Assembly: GCA_903832055.1 (NCBI GenBank)
Contig: CAILAC010000016.1
Span: forward strand, 310,001 to 374,000
DNA length: 64,000 nucleotides
Origin: an uncultured Acidobacteriota bacterium
Lineage (GTDB): Bacteria; Acidobacteriota; Terriglobia; Terriglobales; Acidobacteriaceae
Reading direction: 5' to 3'
A model generated the notes under the pieces. That model did not search any database. It saw only the letters and a list, made by a program, of their open reading frames with translations, and was not told the origin of the DNA. Of this stretch, positions 1 through 8,642 are shown piece after piece (within the stretch, counting starts at the first letter, position 1; each line of letters begins with the position of its first letter). Made by a program: the position numbers and the translations under genes.

Positions 1-1658
1 AGGAGCAGGTAGCGCAGCCGGAGTGCAACATGAATCAGCTTGCCGTAAATACGGGAGATCCAGCTGATGAAGTCGTCAATTCCGTGGGCAAACCCGGAGT
101 AGGCCCGCGAGAGGAATCCGATGCGGAGGAAGTCGAGCTGTTGGTATTTTGCTTCTTCACCGCGGAGAAAGAGTGCGGCCAGTGCGGGTGACAGTGTCAG
201 CGCGTTGAATGCGCTGATGGCGATTGCAAACGCGATGGTGAGCGAAAACTGCCGGTAGAGAATGCCTGTTGTGCCGGGGAAGAACGAAACGGGCACAAAT
301 ACCGCAATCAGTACCAGCGAAGTGGCGATGACCGCGCTGGTAACCTCGCCCATGGCGTCAGAGGCAGCCTTGTGCGGATCGCAGTGATCCATGGCGATGT
401 GGCGCTGAACGTTTTCAATGACCACGATGGCGTCGTCAACGACCAGGCCGGTAGCGAGAGTGATGCCAAACAGCGTGAGTGAATTGATGGAGAAGCCGAA
501 GAGCTTGATGAAGGCAAAGGTGCCAATGAGCGAGACGGGGATCGTCACGGCGGGGATGATGGTGGCGCGCCAATCGAGCAGGAAGAGGAAGATTACGACG
601 ATAACGATAACGACGGCTTCGCCAAGGGTGATGAGCACTTCGCGGATGGAGTCGCCAACGATGGTGGTGGAGTCAAAGGCGACGGCGTATTCGAGGCCCG
701 GGGGGAAGCTCTTGGAGAGCTCCTTGAGCATGGCCTTGGCATCGCGGTCCACGTCGAGCGCATTCGCGTTGGAGAGTTGCTGCACCCCGATGCCGACGGC
801 GGTATAGCCCTGATACTTGAGGTTGCTGGAGTAGCTCTCAGCGCCAACGACTGCGCGGCCGACGTCCTTGAGTTGAATGAGGCCGTTGGCGGTGTTTTTG
901 ACGATGATGTTGTTGAATTGCTCTGGATCGCTGAGGCGGCCGACGACGCGGACGGCTACCTGAAAGGACTGCTTGTTGTCTGAGGGCGGCTGGCCGAGCT
1001 GGCCGGCGGGCACTTCGACGTTCTGCTCCTGGAGCGCGGCAACGACGTCGGTGGCGGTCAGGCTGCGTTCGGCGAGCTTGGCGGGGTCAAGCCAGATGCG
1101 CATGGCGTATTTGCGTTCGCCAAAGATCTGGACGTCGCCGACGCCTTTGACGCGCTTGAGGGCGTCTTTGACGTAAACATCAAGATAGTTGGAGATGAAT
1201 TCGTTGGAGTAGCGATTGTCGCGGGTAAAGAAGCCGGAGCCAAAGACGAAGTTGCTGTTGGCCTTGGTGATGGAAATGCCGGCGGCGTTGACGGCGGAGG
1301 GCAGGCGGCCAGTAACCGAGGCGACGCGATTTTGCACGTCAACGGCGGCGATCGAGAGGTCGTAACCGGTTTCAAATGTGACGGTGATGGAGCTGACGCC
1401 GCTGTTGGTGCTGGCGGAGCTGATGTAATGCATGCCCTGAACGCCGTTGATCGACTCTTCGAGGGGGATGGTGACCGCTTTTTCGACCGTCTCAGCGTCT
1501 GCGCCAATATAGGCGGTGGTGACGATGACCTGGGGCGGAGCCAGTTGAGGGTAAAGCGAGATAGGGAGCGAGGGAATGCAGACCGCTCCGGCGAGGATGA
1601 TAAGCAGCGCCGAAACGGTCGCGAAAACGGGACGACGGATGAAAAAATCTACAAACAA
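1..1658 (-). CDS. RND multidrug efflux pump inner-membrane subunit (HAE1/AcrB type), N-terminal part only
   Basis: Proton-driven inner-membrane pump subunit of a tripartite efflux system. The reading frame stays open to the window edge, so only about 552 of roughly 1,050 residues are visible. The N-terminus reads DFFIRRPVFATVSALLII, the classic first membrane helix, followed by the porter domain. The TM4 motif ITLATGLVVDDAIVV carries the two proton-relay aspartates at residues 408-409, matching the AcrB positions. I place the start at a TTG at 1656-1658, because AGGAAGG lies about 8 bases upstream and the family's FFIRRP motif begins four residues later; no ATG fits. It lies 105 bp downstream of the periplasmic adaptor gene on the same strand, so the two are probably co-transcribed. 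The outer-membrane factor is not visible. Confidence 0.93.
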   Translation of the reverse strand, partial: MFVDFFIRRPVFATVSALLIILAGAVCIPSLPISLYPQLAPPQVIVTTAYIGADAETVEKAVTIPLEESINGVQGMHYISSASTNSGVSSITVTFETGYDLSIAAVDVQNRVASVTGRLPSAVNAAGISITKANSNFVFGSGFFTRDNRYSNEFISNYLDVYVKDALKRVKGVGDVQIFGERKYAMRIWLDPAKLAERSLTATDVVAALQEQNVEVPAGQLGQPPSDNKQSFQVAVRVVGRLSDPEQFNNIIVKNTANGLIQLKDVGRAVVGAESYSSNLKYQGYTAVGIGVQQLSNANALDVDRDAKAMLKELSKSFPPGLEYAVAFDSTTIVGDSIREVLITLGEAVVIVIVVIFLFLLDWRATIIPAVTIPVSLIGTFAFIKLFGFSINSLTLFGITLATGLVVDDAIVVIENVQRHIAMDHCDPHKAASDAMGEVTSAVIATSLVLIAVFVPVSFFPGTTGILYRQFSLTIAFAIAISAFNALTLSPALAALFLRGEEAKYQQLDFLRIGFLSRAYSGFAHGIDDFISWISRIYGKLIHVALRLRYLL

Positions 1659-1763
1659 AGGATCTTGTCCTTCCTGTGTTGCGGGCCAGTATTCAGGGCC
1701 TGGTTTGCGGGCCTGGGGCCGGGGTGCTCAGCAATGCTGTCGATTCAAGATAGTGCCGCTGCG

Positions 1764-2852
1764 TTAGCCAAGAGGCTGAACAGGCATGTTGTCCACGAGG
1801 AACTGGGTGCCGGAGACGATGAGCTTGTCTCCTGGTTTGAGCCCTGAGGAAACGGAGTAAGAATTGCCGACGGTCTCACCCAGACCGACTGAAATCTGAT
1901 GGGCCGCGAAGTGGCCATCAGGCTGTTTGACAGCGAGGAATACGAAGCTTTGGCCACCCTGGCGGGAGACAGCCAGAAATGGGATGACCGGCATGGGCGA
2001 GGTCTTCCAGACGATGCGTGCCTTGACCAACTGGGCCGACCGAAGTGCCTCTGGGCCAGAGTGCACGGGGGCTTTGACCAGAATGCCCTGCAGAGTGCTG
2101 TCGACCTGGGGAGAGAGGAAATCGACACTGGTGGTTTCGACGACCTTGCCGCTGGGATCGAGAAGCTGAACGGGGAGGCCAGGGCGAACCTCAGCGCTGC
2201 GCTCGGTGGGTATGTAGATGTACGCTTCGAGGTCCTTGTTCTCATCAACGGTGGTCAGGGCGGAGGCCGTAGTCACATAATCGCCAAGATGGACGGGAAC
2301 GTCGCCGACGGTGCCTTCAAAGGGAGCCTTGATGCGGTAATAGGAAAGCTGCTCTTCAAGTGATTTGCGCGTGGCGATTGTCGCTTCCCAATCGGCGCGG
2401 GTATTTTTGAAAGCCTGATCGGCCTGATCAAGCGCGTCGCGACTGATGACGCCGGCGTCGAAGAGCTTGTGCTGGCGTTCGATCTGGATGGTGGCGTAGT
2501 CGAAAAGCGCCTTCTTCTGATTTTCAGTAGCGCGCTGGGCATCGACGAGAGCCTGCTGCCGGGTGGGATCAACGGTCATGATGAGCTGGCCGGCCTGCAC
2601 GTGGTCACCGGACTTGACCAGTATCTGCGTGAGGTTGCCGCTGACTTGAGGCATGACAGTTGTTGAGCGCCTCGATTTGACGGTGGCAACGTAATCAGAG
2701 CTTTGCTCCACAGGCGAAAGTGCCACTTCAAGAGTCTGCACAGGAAGCGCCTGCATGGTGGCGGGAGCAGAGGCCGCGACAGGCTGCTTGCAGCCGACAG
2801 GGACGAGGACAAAAGGCAGAATGAAGGCAATTAAAAAAAATAGACGTCGCAA
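1764..2852 (-). CDS. RND efflux periplasmic adaptor lipoprotein (membrane fusion protein)
   Basis: Adaptor that links the inner-membrane RND pump to an outer-membrane channel. The 362-residue product begins with a lipoprotein signal (hydrophobic FFLIAFILPFVLVPVG followed by Cys21), so it should be lipid-anchored in the periplasm. A biotinyl-lipoyl-like half (VMPQVSGNLTQILVKSGDHV), a helical hairpin (about residues 110-165), a second lipoyl half (APFEGTVGDVPVHLGDYV) and beta-barrel/membrane-proximal segments follow in AcrA/MexA order and length. The start appears to be a TTG at 2852 with GAGG about 8 bases upstream. It is the first gene of the operon with the pump gene downstream. The substrate cannot be told from sequence. 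Confidence 0.92.
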   Translation of the reverse strand: MRRLFFLIAFILPFVLVPVGCKQPVAASAPATMQALPVQTLEVALSPVEQSSDYVATVKSRRSTTVMPQVSGNLTQILVKSGDHVQAGQLIMTVDPTRQQALVDAQRATENQKKALFDYATIQIERQHKLFDAGVISRDALDQADQAFKNTRADWEATIATRKSLEEQLSYYRIKAPFEGTVGDVPVHLGDYVTTASALTTVDENKDLEAYIYIPTERSAEVRPGLPVQLLDPSGKVVETTSVDFLSPQVDSTLQGILVKAPVHSGPEALRSAQLVKARIVWKTSPMPVIPFLAVSRQGGQSFVFLAVKQPDGHFAAHQISVGLGETVGNSYSVSSGLKPGDKLIVSGTQFLVDNMPVQPLG

Positions 2853-3125
2853 CGAAGGACCTCACAAGCTTTGTTTTCCGCCGAAGGGCGTGTTGTGGAC
2901 AGTGAGTTTGACGGCGGGTTCCCTGCCCTCAGATCCCTGCCAGATTGTCTTACAGGGCAATTCAATATCCCCGGATGTGCGCAGAGGTTCCGGAGGTGCT
3001 TCCAGAGTAGTCACTTCCATAGATGAGTTTACGCGCTCAACTGTTGCAAGAAATTTGAGCCAGTTGCCTGCGGAGAACGGCAGCAGAGGCTCCGCCCCGA
3101 TCAAAAATCATCTGAAATCATGATC

Positions 3126-3800
3126 TTAGAACGCAAACGGGCTGAAATTGGTTCCCCGGTCAAAGGTATCGATGCCCTCGACGCGCTTGAGATGGTGCAC
3201 CAGCACGTACGTAAGCGGGGTCGCAATCGTCTCATAAGCCACCTTGAATCCATACGAGGAGGCGATCATGATGAGTAGTTTCGGGCCCGACTCTACGCCC
3301 CAGAATGCGATGAGGAGTACGACGACGGTATCGACAAACTGGCCGGTGATCGTGGAGCCGATGGTGCGAGTCCAGAGAAATCGCCCCCCGGTGAGCAGCT
3401 TGAGTTTGGCGAGTGTGTAGCTGTTGGTGAATTCGCCGGCCCAATAGGCGACGAGGCTGGCAATGGCAAAGCGCGGCACGAGGCCAAAGACGGTGGCAAA
3501 TGCCTGCTGGTCATGCCAGCCCGGCGCGGCCGGCAAGGCAACGGCGATCTGGCCCATGACGGCCAGCATGCCCATGCCAAAGAAGCCCATCCAGATGGCC
3601 CGGCGGGAGGCCGCATACCCGTAAACCTCGGTAAAGATGTCGCCGCAAATGTAGGTGATGGGGAAGAGCAGTTGCGCACCGCTGACCAGAAGCGGCCCGA
3701 TCTGGCAGATCTTGGGTCCGACCAGATTGGATACCAGCAGCACGGCGACAAAGCCGATGGTCAGAAGGTCGAGATAGCGGAAGCGGGCGGTCACCCTCAA
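3126..3800 (-). CDS. Queuosine-precursor transporter, YhhQ/QueT (VUT) family
   Basis: Predicted integral membrane importer of a queuosine precursor (preQ0/preQ1 type) for tRNA modification; the assignment follows the YhhQ (former DUF165) family. The 224-residue product has about six hydrophobic segments. It carries the family signature LFPITYICGDIFTEVYGY (residues about 46-63) and a later segment with IGSTITGQFVDTVVV typical of this family. Length matches the family. The start is uncertain: TTG at 3800 or GTG at 3794, neither with a clear ribosome binding site. No queuosine biosynthesis genes are nearby, and I could not fold a convincing preQ1 riboswitch from the leader. Confidence 0.87.
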   Translation of the reverse strand: MRVTARFRYLDLLTIGFVAVLLVSNLVGPKICQIGPLLVSGAQLLFPITYICGDIFTEVYGYAASRRAIWMGFFGMGMLAVMGQIAVALPAAPGWHDQQAFATVFGLVPRFAIASLVAYWAGEFTNSYTLAKLKLLTGGRFLWTRTIGSTITGQFVDTVVVLLIAFWGVESGPKLLIMIASSYGFKVAYETIATPLTYVLVHHLKRVEGIDTFDRGTNFSPFAF

Positions 3801-4016
3801 AGCATAGCTGAAGCAGAGTTGGGCGGGGGATCAATTGACCAAATGTGCTTCACAGACTGAAACGAGCTTCCCTGCGGGCAGCTGAACCCCTCGATGCAAG
3901 CGGGGAGTGCCCGGGCCCGGAGTTCAAGAGATTTGGGCGGAACTTTGACACTGTCGCCGCAAGTTGTTAGCCTCAGAGAGTGCCGTTCTGCGGAGCCACT
4001 CCGCACGGCCTGCCGC

Positions 4017-4094
4017 GTCCCCGTCGTCTAGCCCGGCCTAGGACACCGCCCTTTCACGGCGATAACACGGGTTCAAATCCCGTCGGGGACGCCA
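4017..4094 (+). tRNA. tRNA-Glu (anticodon TTC) with encoded CCA; integration target
   Basis: The acceptor stem GTCCCCG (4017-4023) pairs with CGGGGAC (4084-4090), followed by discriminator G and CCA at 4092-4094. The anticodon loop CTTTCAC at 4051-4057 places anticodon TTC at 4053-4055. The T-arm is CGGGTTCAAATCCCG. The 3' half from the anticodon loop onward is repeated twice more in the window (17992 and 21775), which marks the tRNA as the attachment site of two elements. The T-loop here has A at 4075, where the other two copies have G. Confidence 0.96.
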
Positions 4095-4096
4095 AT
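4051..4096 (+). repeat. Attachment site copy 1 (tRNA-Glu 3' half, left end of element 1)
   Basis: A 46-bp segment runs from the anticodon loop of tRNA-Glu to two bases past the CCA. It matches 17992-18037 and 21775-21820 except for one base (A at 4075, G in the others). Crossover within an anticodon loop is a common tyrosine-recombinase pattern. The integrase gene of element 1 ends at 4096, immediately beside this site. Confidence 0.9.
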
Positions 4097-5316
4097 TATT
4101 TCAGCAACTTACGCGCTTCAATAATTTTCTCGTACGTCCGTTTTGTTCCAATAGCAGCGGTGCCCTCGTTTTGAGGGTTTTCGTCGAGCAACATGCTCAC
4201 AAGGCGGCTCTGAGCTTTACGCTTCACATCCGTGATGGCCTGCGCGTATAGATTCATCGTCACCAAGCTGTTTGCGTGCCGCAATAATTCCTGCACAGTT
4301 TTGACATCTTCCCCATTCGCTTTCAGGAGAGTGGCGTACGTGCGCCGGAAAGTATGCCAGCCAATCCGGCCCTCAATGCCTGCCGCCTTGACTCCCGGTT
4401 GCAGATGCCAGCGGTTGAGCGTTCCCGGCCAGTACGGTTGCACTCCGTTTGTATGAGGGCTGGCAAAGACCCAGTCCTCAGGACGCGGATATGCGCAAAG
4501 GTTCCGCCAGCGCCACAACGCTTCCGCAAGGCGAGAATCCAACGGCACGGGTTTGCGTGACGCTTCCGTTTTGCATTCGCCAACGTGCTGAAGCGAGATC
4601 GAGCGAGTGACACTGATTTCAAACTTCTCGAAATCGATGTCCTGCCACTTCAGCGCCAGCAGTTCTCCTACCCTCAATCCGGTCATCACGTCCACAAGCA
4701 CAGCGGTATGCGTCGGCTCTTCGAGATAGAGAAGTAATTCCTCCACCTGAAGAAGCGTCAACACTGTCGGAATATTCTTACGCTTGGCGCTTTGGCGCAC
4801 ATGCGTAATAGGATTCCTGTCGTGCCATTCCCAGCGAACCGCGTGATTGAAGACAGCGTGCATGATGTTCCGAATTTTTGCTTTGCTGCCGTTGGCAAGA
4901 TTGAGCGAATGCAGCCACTCCTCCACGGCAACCGCTTTGACATCCTTCAACCGGTAGTTTCCCCAGCGGGGCAGAATCCACTTTCTGAAGTAGCCTTGGT
5001 ACGTTTCGCACGTTGCGAAGGTTTTGTTCGAGTCCTTGCCCAATTCCTTTTCTCGGTAGTGTTCGACGAGCGTTTGCACACTGACCGTTTCGAGGTTGAA
5101 GCGCGGACTTTCGGCGTTGATGTTGACCAAAAGCGACGCAACGGCCCGTTTTGCCGATGCCTCGTTCGGATACTGCTCCAGGCTTCCGACCACAAGACTG
5201 CGCCGCTTACGACTTCCATCGGCTTGGGGTTCGTACCAGCGGTACTCCCAAGCGTTTGGGCCGCGCTTGCGCTCCGCAAGCTGGAGGTTGCCTTGTTGAT
5301 AGCGTGTCCGTCTCAT
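4096..5316 (-). CDS. Tyrosine recombinase/integrase of element 1
   Basis: A site-specific recombinase of 406 residues, expected to insert and excise element 1 at tRNA-Glu. An N-terminal arm-binding region and a SAM-like core-binding domain (about residues 60-160) precede the catalytic domain. Catalytic residues are visible as Arg in TGLRVGELLALKW, the H-x-x-R box in WHTFRRTYATLL, His in LRHAN and the nucleophile Tyr in NLYAQA. The start at 5316 (MRRTRYQQG) is chosen because AAGGAG sits 5 bases upstream; the frame extends further 5' without support. Its stop codon abuts the att repeat at the tRNA 3' end, a convergent arrangement typical of tRNA islands. The excisionase gene lies 11 bp upstream. 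Confidence 0.95.
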   Translation of the reverse strand: MRRTRYQQGNLQLAERKRGPNAWEYRWYEPQADGSRKRRSLVVGSLEQYPNEASAKRAVASLLVNINAESPRFNLETVSVQTLVEHYREKELGKDSNKTFATCETYQGYFRKWILPRWGNYRLKDVKAVAVEEWLHSLNLANGSKAKIRNIMHAVFNHAVRWEWHDRNPITHVRQSAKRKNIPTVLTLLQVEELLLYLEEPTHTAVLVDVMTGLRVGELLALKWQDIDFEKFEISVTRSISLQHVGECKTEASRKPVPLDSRLAEALWRWRNLCAYPRPEDWVFASPHTNGVQPYWPGTLNRWHLQPGVKAAGIEGRIGWHTFRRTYATLLKANGEDVKTVQELLRHANSLVTMNLYAQAITDVKRKAQSRLVSMLLDENPQNEGTAAIGTKRTYEKIIEARKLLK

Positions 5317-5327
5317 TTTTCTCCTTT

Positions 5328-5549
5328 TCAAGAGCGGTGAGGCGGCACGGATAGCTGCTCTGAGCTTACATTTTCCGGCAAGCAGCGGTCGAGATCGGAA
5401 GCACGAAAGCGCCAAAGCTTGCCTAGGCGCAGACCAGCGACAAGGCCGTTGCGGGCGTACCGCTGAAGGGTTTTCGGATGGACTTTCACGAGGGCTGCAG
5501 CCTGTTCGCTATTCAATAAAGGTTCGAATGCATGAGGGGAATCGAACAT
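5328..5549 (-). CDS. Excisionase-like helix-turn-helix protein of element 1
   Basis: A small DNA-binding protein of 73 residues with a MerR-like/HTH_17 fold: LLNSEQAAALVKVHPKTLQ, then a recognition segment and the wing GLRLGKLWRFRASDLD. Proteins of this type act as excision directionality factors or regulators of the integrase. The ATG at 5549 is preferred over a GTG three codons earlier because AAGGAG lies 10 bases before the ATG but almost touches the GTG. It is followed after 11 bp by the integrase gene, so the two should be co-transcribed. Confidence 0.85.
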   Translation of the reverse strand: MFDSPHAFEPLLNSEQAAALVKVHPKTLQRYARNGLVAGLRLGKLWRFRASDLDRCLPENVSSEQLSVPPHRS

Positions 5550-5601
5550 AGTTCGCACGCTCCTTGAAACTACATTGAAACGGATTGCGAATAATGTCTA
5601 C

Positions 5602-5616
5602 CCTCATAAAATGAGG
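5602..5616. promoter_or_regulatory. Candidate operator palindrome upstream of xis-int
   Basis: The perfect inverted repeat CCTCAT-AAA-ATGAGG lies about 55 bp upstream of the excisionase start. Its position suits autoregulation by the excisionase or another element-encoded regulator. This is inference from symmetry and position only. Confidence 0.4.
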
Positions 5617-5773
5617 CACTTGCGTCCCGTCAAATTCTAGAATTGGAGTACAGGGTACGGAGCGGAGTCGAGAGGAATGGAGAGCAACTGAGTGTATTTT
5701 GAGGAACTTCTTGGCGCAGGCAAAATTTTGACTTTATGAAAACGAACTGAGGAAATTCGATGAAAAAATCCCG

Positions 5774-5914
5774 ACTGACATTCCCCGGACAGACAGAGCA
5801 TAGCCGAGGCGCGGGCGGTGTCAAGGGCGGCTGCGCCGCCGCTTCGCGGTCAAGACCCTTGACACCGCCCTTCTACGCCTCGGCTCACAATCCAAATATC
5901 CGGGGAATGTCAGT
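5774..5914. repeat. 141-bp nested inverted repeat beside the relaxase stop codon
   Basis: Three nested perfect arms pair in order: 16 bp (5774-5789 with 5899-5914, ACTGACATTCCCCGGA), 10 bp (5802-5811 with 5876-5885, AGCCGAGGCG) and 15 bp (5813-5827 with 5856-5870, GGGCGGTGTCAAGGG). The central loop is itself GC-rich and foldable. The right arm ends 2 bases before the relaxase stop. No target-site duplication is visible, so it could be a strong bidirectional terminator, a MITE-like insertion, or a structural part of the mobilization region. The flanking 5550-5773 holds no gene apart from the short palindrome listed separately. Confidence 0.85.
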
Positions 5915-5915
5915 T

Positions 5916-8642
5916 TTAGAAACCTATCCCCAGATCGTGCCCATAGCCGATTTCATGCCCAATTTTCAGCGGGTCAATTTTCAGCGCGGACACCGATTCA
6001 ATGCCGGGAGCCAACTCATTCTGTCGAGTCTGCTCGCGGGTCAATTCAGTTGCCGATGGGCGCATCGAAGAAATGCCGAGTGATTCGCGCAGCCGGTCAA
6101 CATCGGAAGTGATAACCGTGATTCCTTCGCGGCCCCGCGATGCAGCGACATAGAACTGCTCTTGCTTCATTCCGTCGCCGGAGAGAACCACCGCGTCCAC
6201 AGTCTTGCCCTGGCTGCGATGAGCGGTGATCGCGTAGCCGTGGTCGAATTCGTGATAGTTTGCGGGCAGGGTGCGGCCATCCTCAAGTTGAATGCGCCCT
6301 CCATCGACACTGCGCACTTTTGCCAACTCGCCGTTTGTGGCGCGGAAATCCGTCTCCCGTCGATTTCCTGTCAACAGGAGCCGGTCTCCAGGAGCCACTT
6401 CGATTTGATGACGCTCATGCACAGAGAAAGACCGCGCCTGTGTTGGACTCACCATGCGCTCTACGCCGTGCCTATCTCTGGCCACTAAGTGCGATGCGTT
6501 CGCACGTTCGACAACGAGTGTTTCATGTTTGCTTATCCCATGCGAAGAGCGATGGAACTGTAATATCTGGCCTTCCTGATAATTCGACAAATCTTTCTTT
6601 TGCGCTTCAGTCCATTGCAACGGCGCATGGCGTTCGAAGACCATGCCGCGCTCCAGTTCGCCGTCTTGCTTCATATCTCCGCGAATGGCATGGGTAATCC
6701 TGCCTATCTCTTCGTGAGTGCCAGCAACGACGAGCACTTTACGGATTGGATCAGCTGCGAGTTCCCGGTAAGCCGCAGCCACAGTGCGCGCTGTGTCCAA
6801 GTAGGGAACCTCACGAACAGCCCCGAGCTTTTCCAGCTTTTCAAAACCTTGTTCCGGCGAATCGCGCAACGTCTGAATGGCGTCCCGATACTCCGCCTGT
6901 GTCTGCCGTTGTACGCCGGTCAGCGAGACGCTTTTCATCTGCGATTCGCGCTCCAGGATGCGCAAGGCGTCCGATGCTTCGACGCTCTGGATTTGCCGTG
7001 TGTCGCCGGAGAACAGAATACGCGCATGTTCGCGCTCTGCCAGCTTGAGCAAACCTTCCATCTGCCGGCCTGAGACCATGCCCGCCTCATCGACGACCAG
7101 GACCTTGCCGTGCAGTGAGGCTTGCTCTGGACTATCCAGTAGTCGCGAGATCGTCATAGCATCTTTAAATCCGACCTTCCGCAACTCCTCTACCGCGCTT
7201 CGTGTTGGAGCGACGGCCACAACATCGCGGCCCGCATCGTGCAACCCCCGGTCAATTTCATGAAGAGTGGCGGTCTTACCCGTTCCGGCGGCTCCGCGCA
7301 GATTAATGGCAAGATCGCGAGAATCCAGAACCTGATGAGCGGCACGCTGCTGTTCTTCCCGCAGGCGCTTGGAAGGGTGGAATTCGCGCTCCCCGCCCAA
7401 CCGCTCGAAGCGCCCGATGCCACGATCTACCGTCGCAATCATGCGCTGTTCGCGTTCAAGACTTTCGCGTGTAGCCAGGTTGTCTCCGGCCCGAATGAGA
7501 GAACCCTGCGACTGCTCCAGTTCCAGAGCGCCGCGCAATTGACCAGGATCAATCTGCCCGCGCCCATGGCGCAGGGCCTCAGTCATCAATTCGTGATCGC
7601 GCACAACGGAGTTGCGCTCGAAGAGATGCTCCTTTGCATACTGAAGTGATTCCGATGCCTGCGAGGATTCGCGTAGAATACGTGGATTCCGCTCCAGGGA
7701 CTCCGCGCGGAGATGTTGCAGCGTGTGCTTTTCCTCCGGGGCAAGCCGGGCCTGCTGTTGTTCTCTCACCTTGTCCGTTGCGATTTCAGCCAGCTTGTCC
7801 GCGCGGGATTCACGGACGAGGACGGCAACTTCGTTATCGGTTGGCTTGCGGCCATGCTCCAAAGCGAACCGTTCGACAGCCGCATCACGCTGCGCGCTCC
7901 GCACGCTGTACTTTTCGAGCAATTCTTTCGAGACACCAATAATGTCGAATCCATGATCTTTGCCTTTGGAATCGCGGCGCGACTCGATTTCATAGCCCAG
8001 GCCACGCACCTCACGCGCCAGCGCATTTCGGTAGACCTCCGTCAGGTATGCCCGCCGTTCATACAGTCCCGATGCCTGTAGCGCCTTCCAGCGGCCCTCA
8101 ACGCCGTCGTAAGTCAGATTGGCCGCGACGGCATGTGTATGGAGTTGTGGGTCGAGCTCGCGGCTGGTGTCGTGCCGGTATGTGGCGACAATCCAGTTGG
8201 CCGTCGTTCGGTTCTCGTTCGCGCCGCTCAGGCGTACACGCGTTGCAGAGTGACTCTCGGCCTCTGCAAGTGCCTCCCGGACAGCTTTGTCGTGAGCGGC
8301 CACGAGGCGATCATCCCCGCAGACGAGCGCCTGAATGGAAATTGACTTTGGCGCGGAAAAGGTCAGATCGTACAGCGACCGTCCCTTGCTTTGCTCGCTT
8401 CCGTCTTCTTTCGCGCGGTCCGCACTGTGCCGCGGGCGGAGGAACTCGCCGGTTTCCGGATGCAGCCCCTCCCGAATTGCTTCGAAATGCTCCTGCGTGA
8501 CTTCGCCGCGCAAGCCAAGCAACTCGGCGCCACGGCCATGCCATTCGCCCTGCACACGACGCTGCTCATCGTAATAGTCGCTGTGTTCAAGATGCCGCTG
8601 GGCATAACCGGCACCGCCCGACATGGCCCTGATCGTCAGCAT
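5916..8642 (-). CDS. MobF-family conjugative relaxase/helicase (TrwC/TraI-like)
   Basis: It should nick the element's oriT, bind the 5' end covalently and unwind the transferred strand. The 908-residue length is close to R388 TrwC and much shorter than F TraI. The N-terminal relaxase domain has the paired catalytic tyrosines at 23-24 (SDYYDEQ) and the three-histidine metal site (His157, His168, His170; DPQLHTHAVAANL). The C-terminal RecD-like helicase has Walker A GAAGTGKT (450-457), Walker B VLVVDEAG (514-521), GDTRQ (546-550) and the late motif AITAHRSQGKT. The start MLTIRAMSGG fits the family although no strong ribosome site is seen. No type IV coupling protein is encoded nearby, so the element is probably mobilized by a helper. 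Confidence 0.96.
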   Translation of the reverse strand: MLTIRAMSGGAGYAQRHLEHSDYYDEQRRVQGEWHGRGAELLGLRGEVTQEHFEAIREGLHPETGEFLRPRHSADRAKEDGSEQSKGRSLYDLTFSAPKSISIQALVCGDDRLVAAHDKAVREALAEAESHSATRVRLSGANENRTTANWIVATYRHDTSRELDPQLHTHAVAANLTYDGVEGRWKALQASGLYERRAYLTEVYRNALAREVRGLGYEIESRRDSKGKDHGFDIIGVSKELLEKYSVRSAQRDAAVERFALEHGRKPTDNEVAVLVRESRADKLAEIATDKVREQQQARLAPEEKHTLQHLRAESLERNPRILRESSQASESLQYAKEHLFERNSVVRDHELMTEALRHGRGQIDPGQLRGALELEQSQGSLIRAGDNLATRESLEREQRMIATVDRGIGRFERLGGEREFHPSKRLREEQQRAAHQVLDSRDLAINLRGAAGTGKTATLHEIDRGLHDAGRDVVAVAPTRSAVEELRKVGFKDAMTISRLLDSPEQASLHGKVLVVDEAGMVSGRQMEGLLKLAEREHARILFSGDTRQIQSVEASDALRILERESQMKSVSLTGVQRQTQAEYRDAIQTLRDSPEQGFEKLEKLGAVREVPYLDTARTVAAAYRELAADPIRKVLVVAGTHEEIGRITHAIRGDMKQDGELERGMVFERHAPLQWTEAQKKDLSNYQEGQILQFHRSSHGISKHETLVVERANASHLVARDRHGVERMVSPTQARSFSVHERHQIEVAPGDRLLLTGNRRETDFRATNGELAKVRSVDGGRIQLEDGRTLPANYHEFDHGYAITAHRSQGKTVDAVVLSGDGMKQEQFYVAASRGREGITVITSDVDRLRESLGISSMRPSATELTREQTRQNELAPGIESVSALKIDPLKIGHEIGYGHDLGIGF

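Noticed and set aside
2862-3104. 80-codon minus-strand frame upstream of the efflux adaptor
   Set aside because: No family similarity, no clear ribosome site and ordinary intergenic composition.
3801-3990. PreQ1 riboswitch upstream of the QueT-like gene
   Set aside because: I could not place a preQ1-type hairpin with its A-rich tail near the start codon; the leader contains only generic GC stems.
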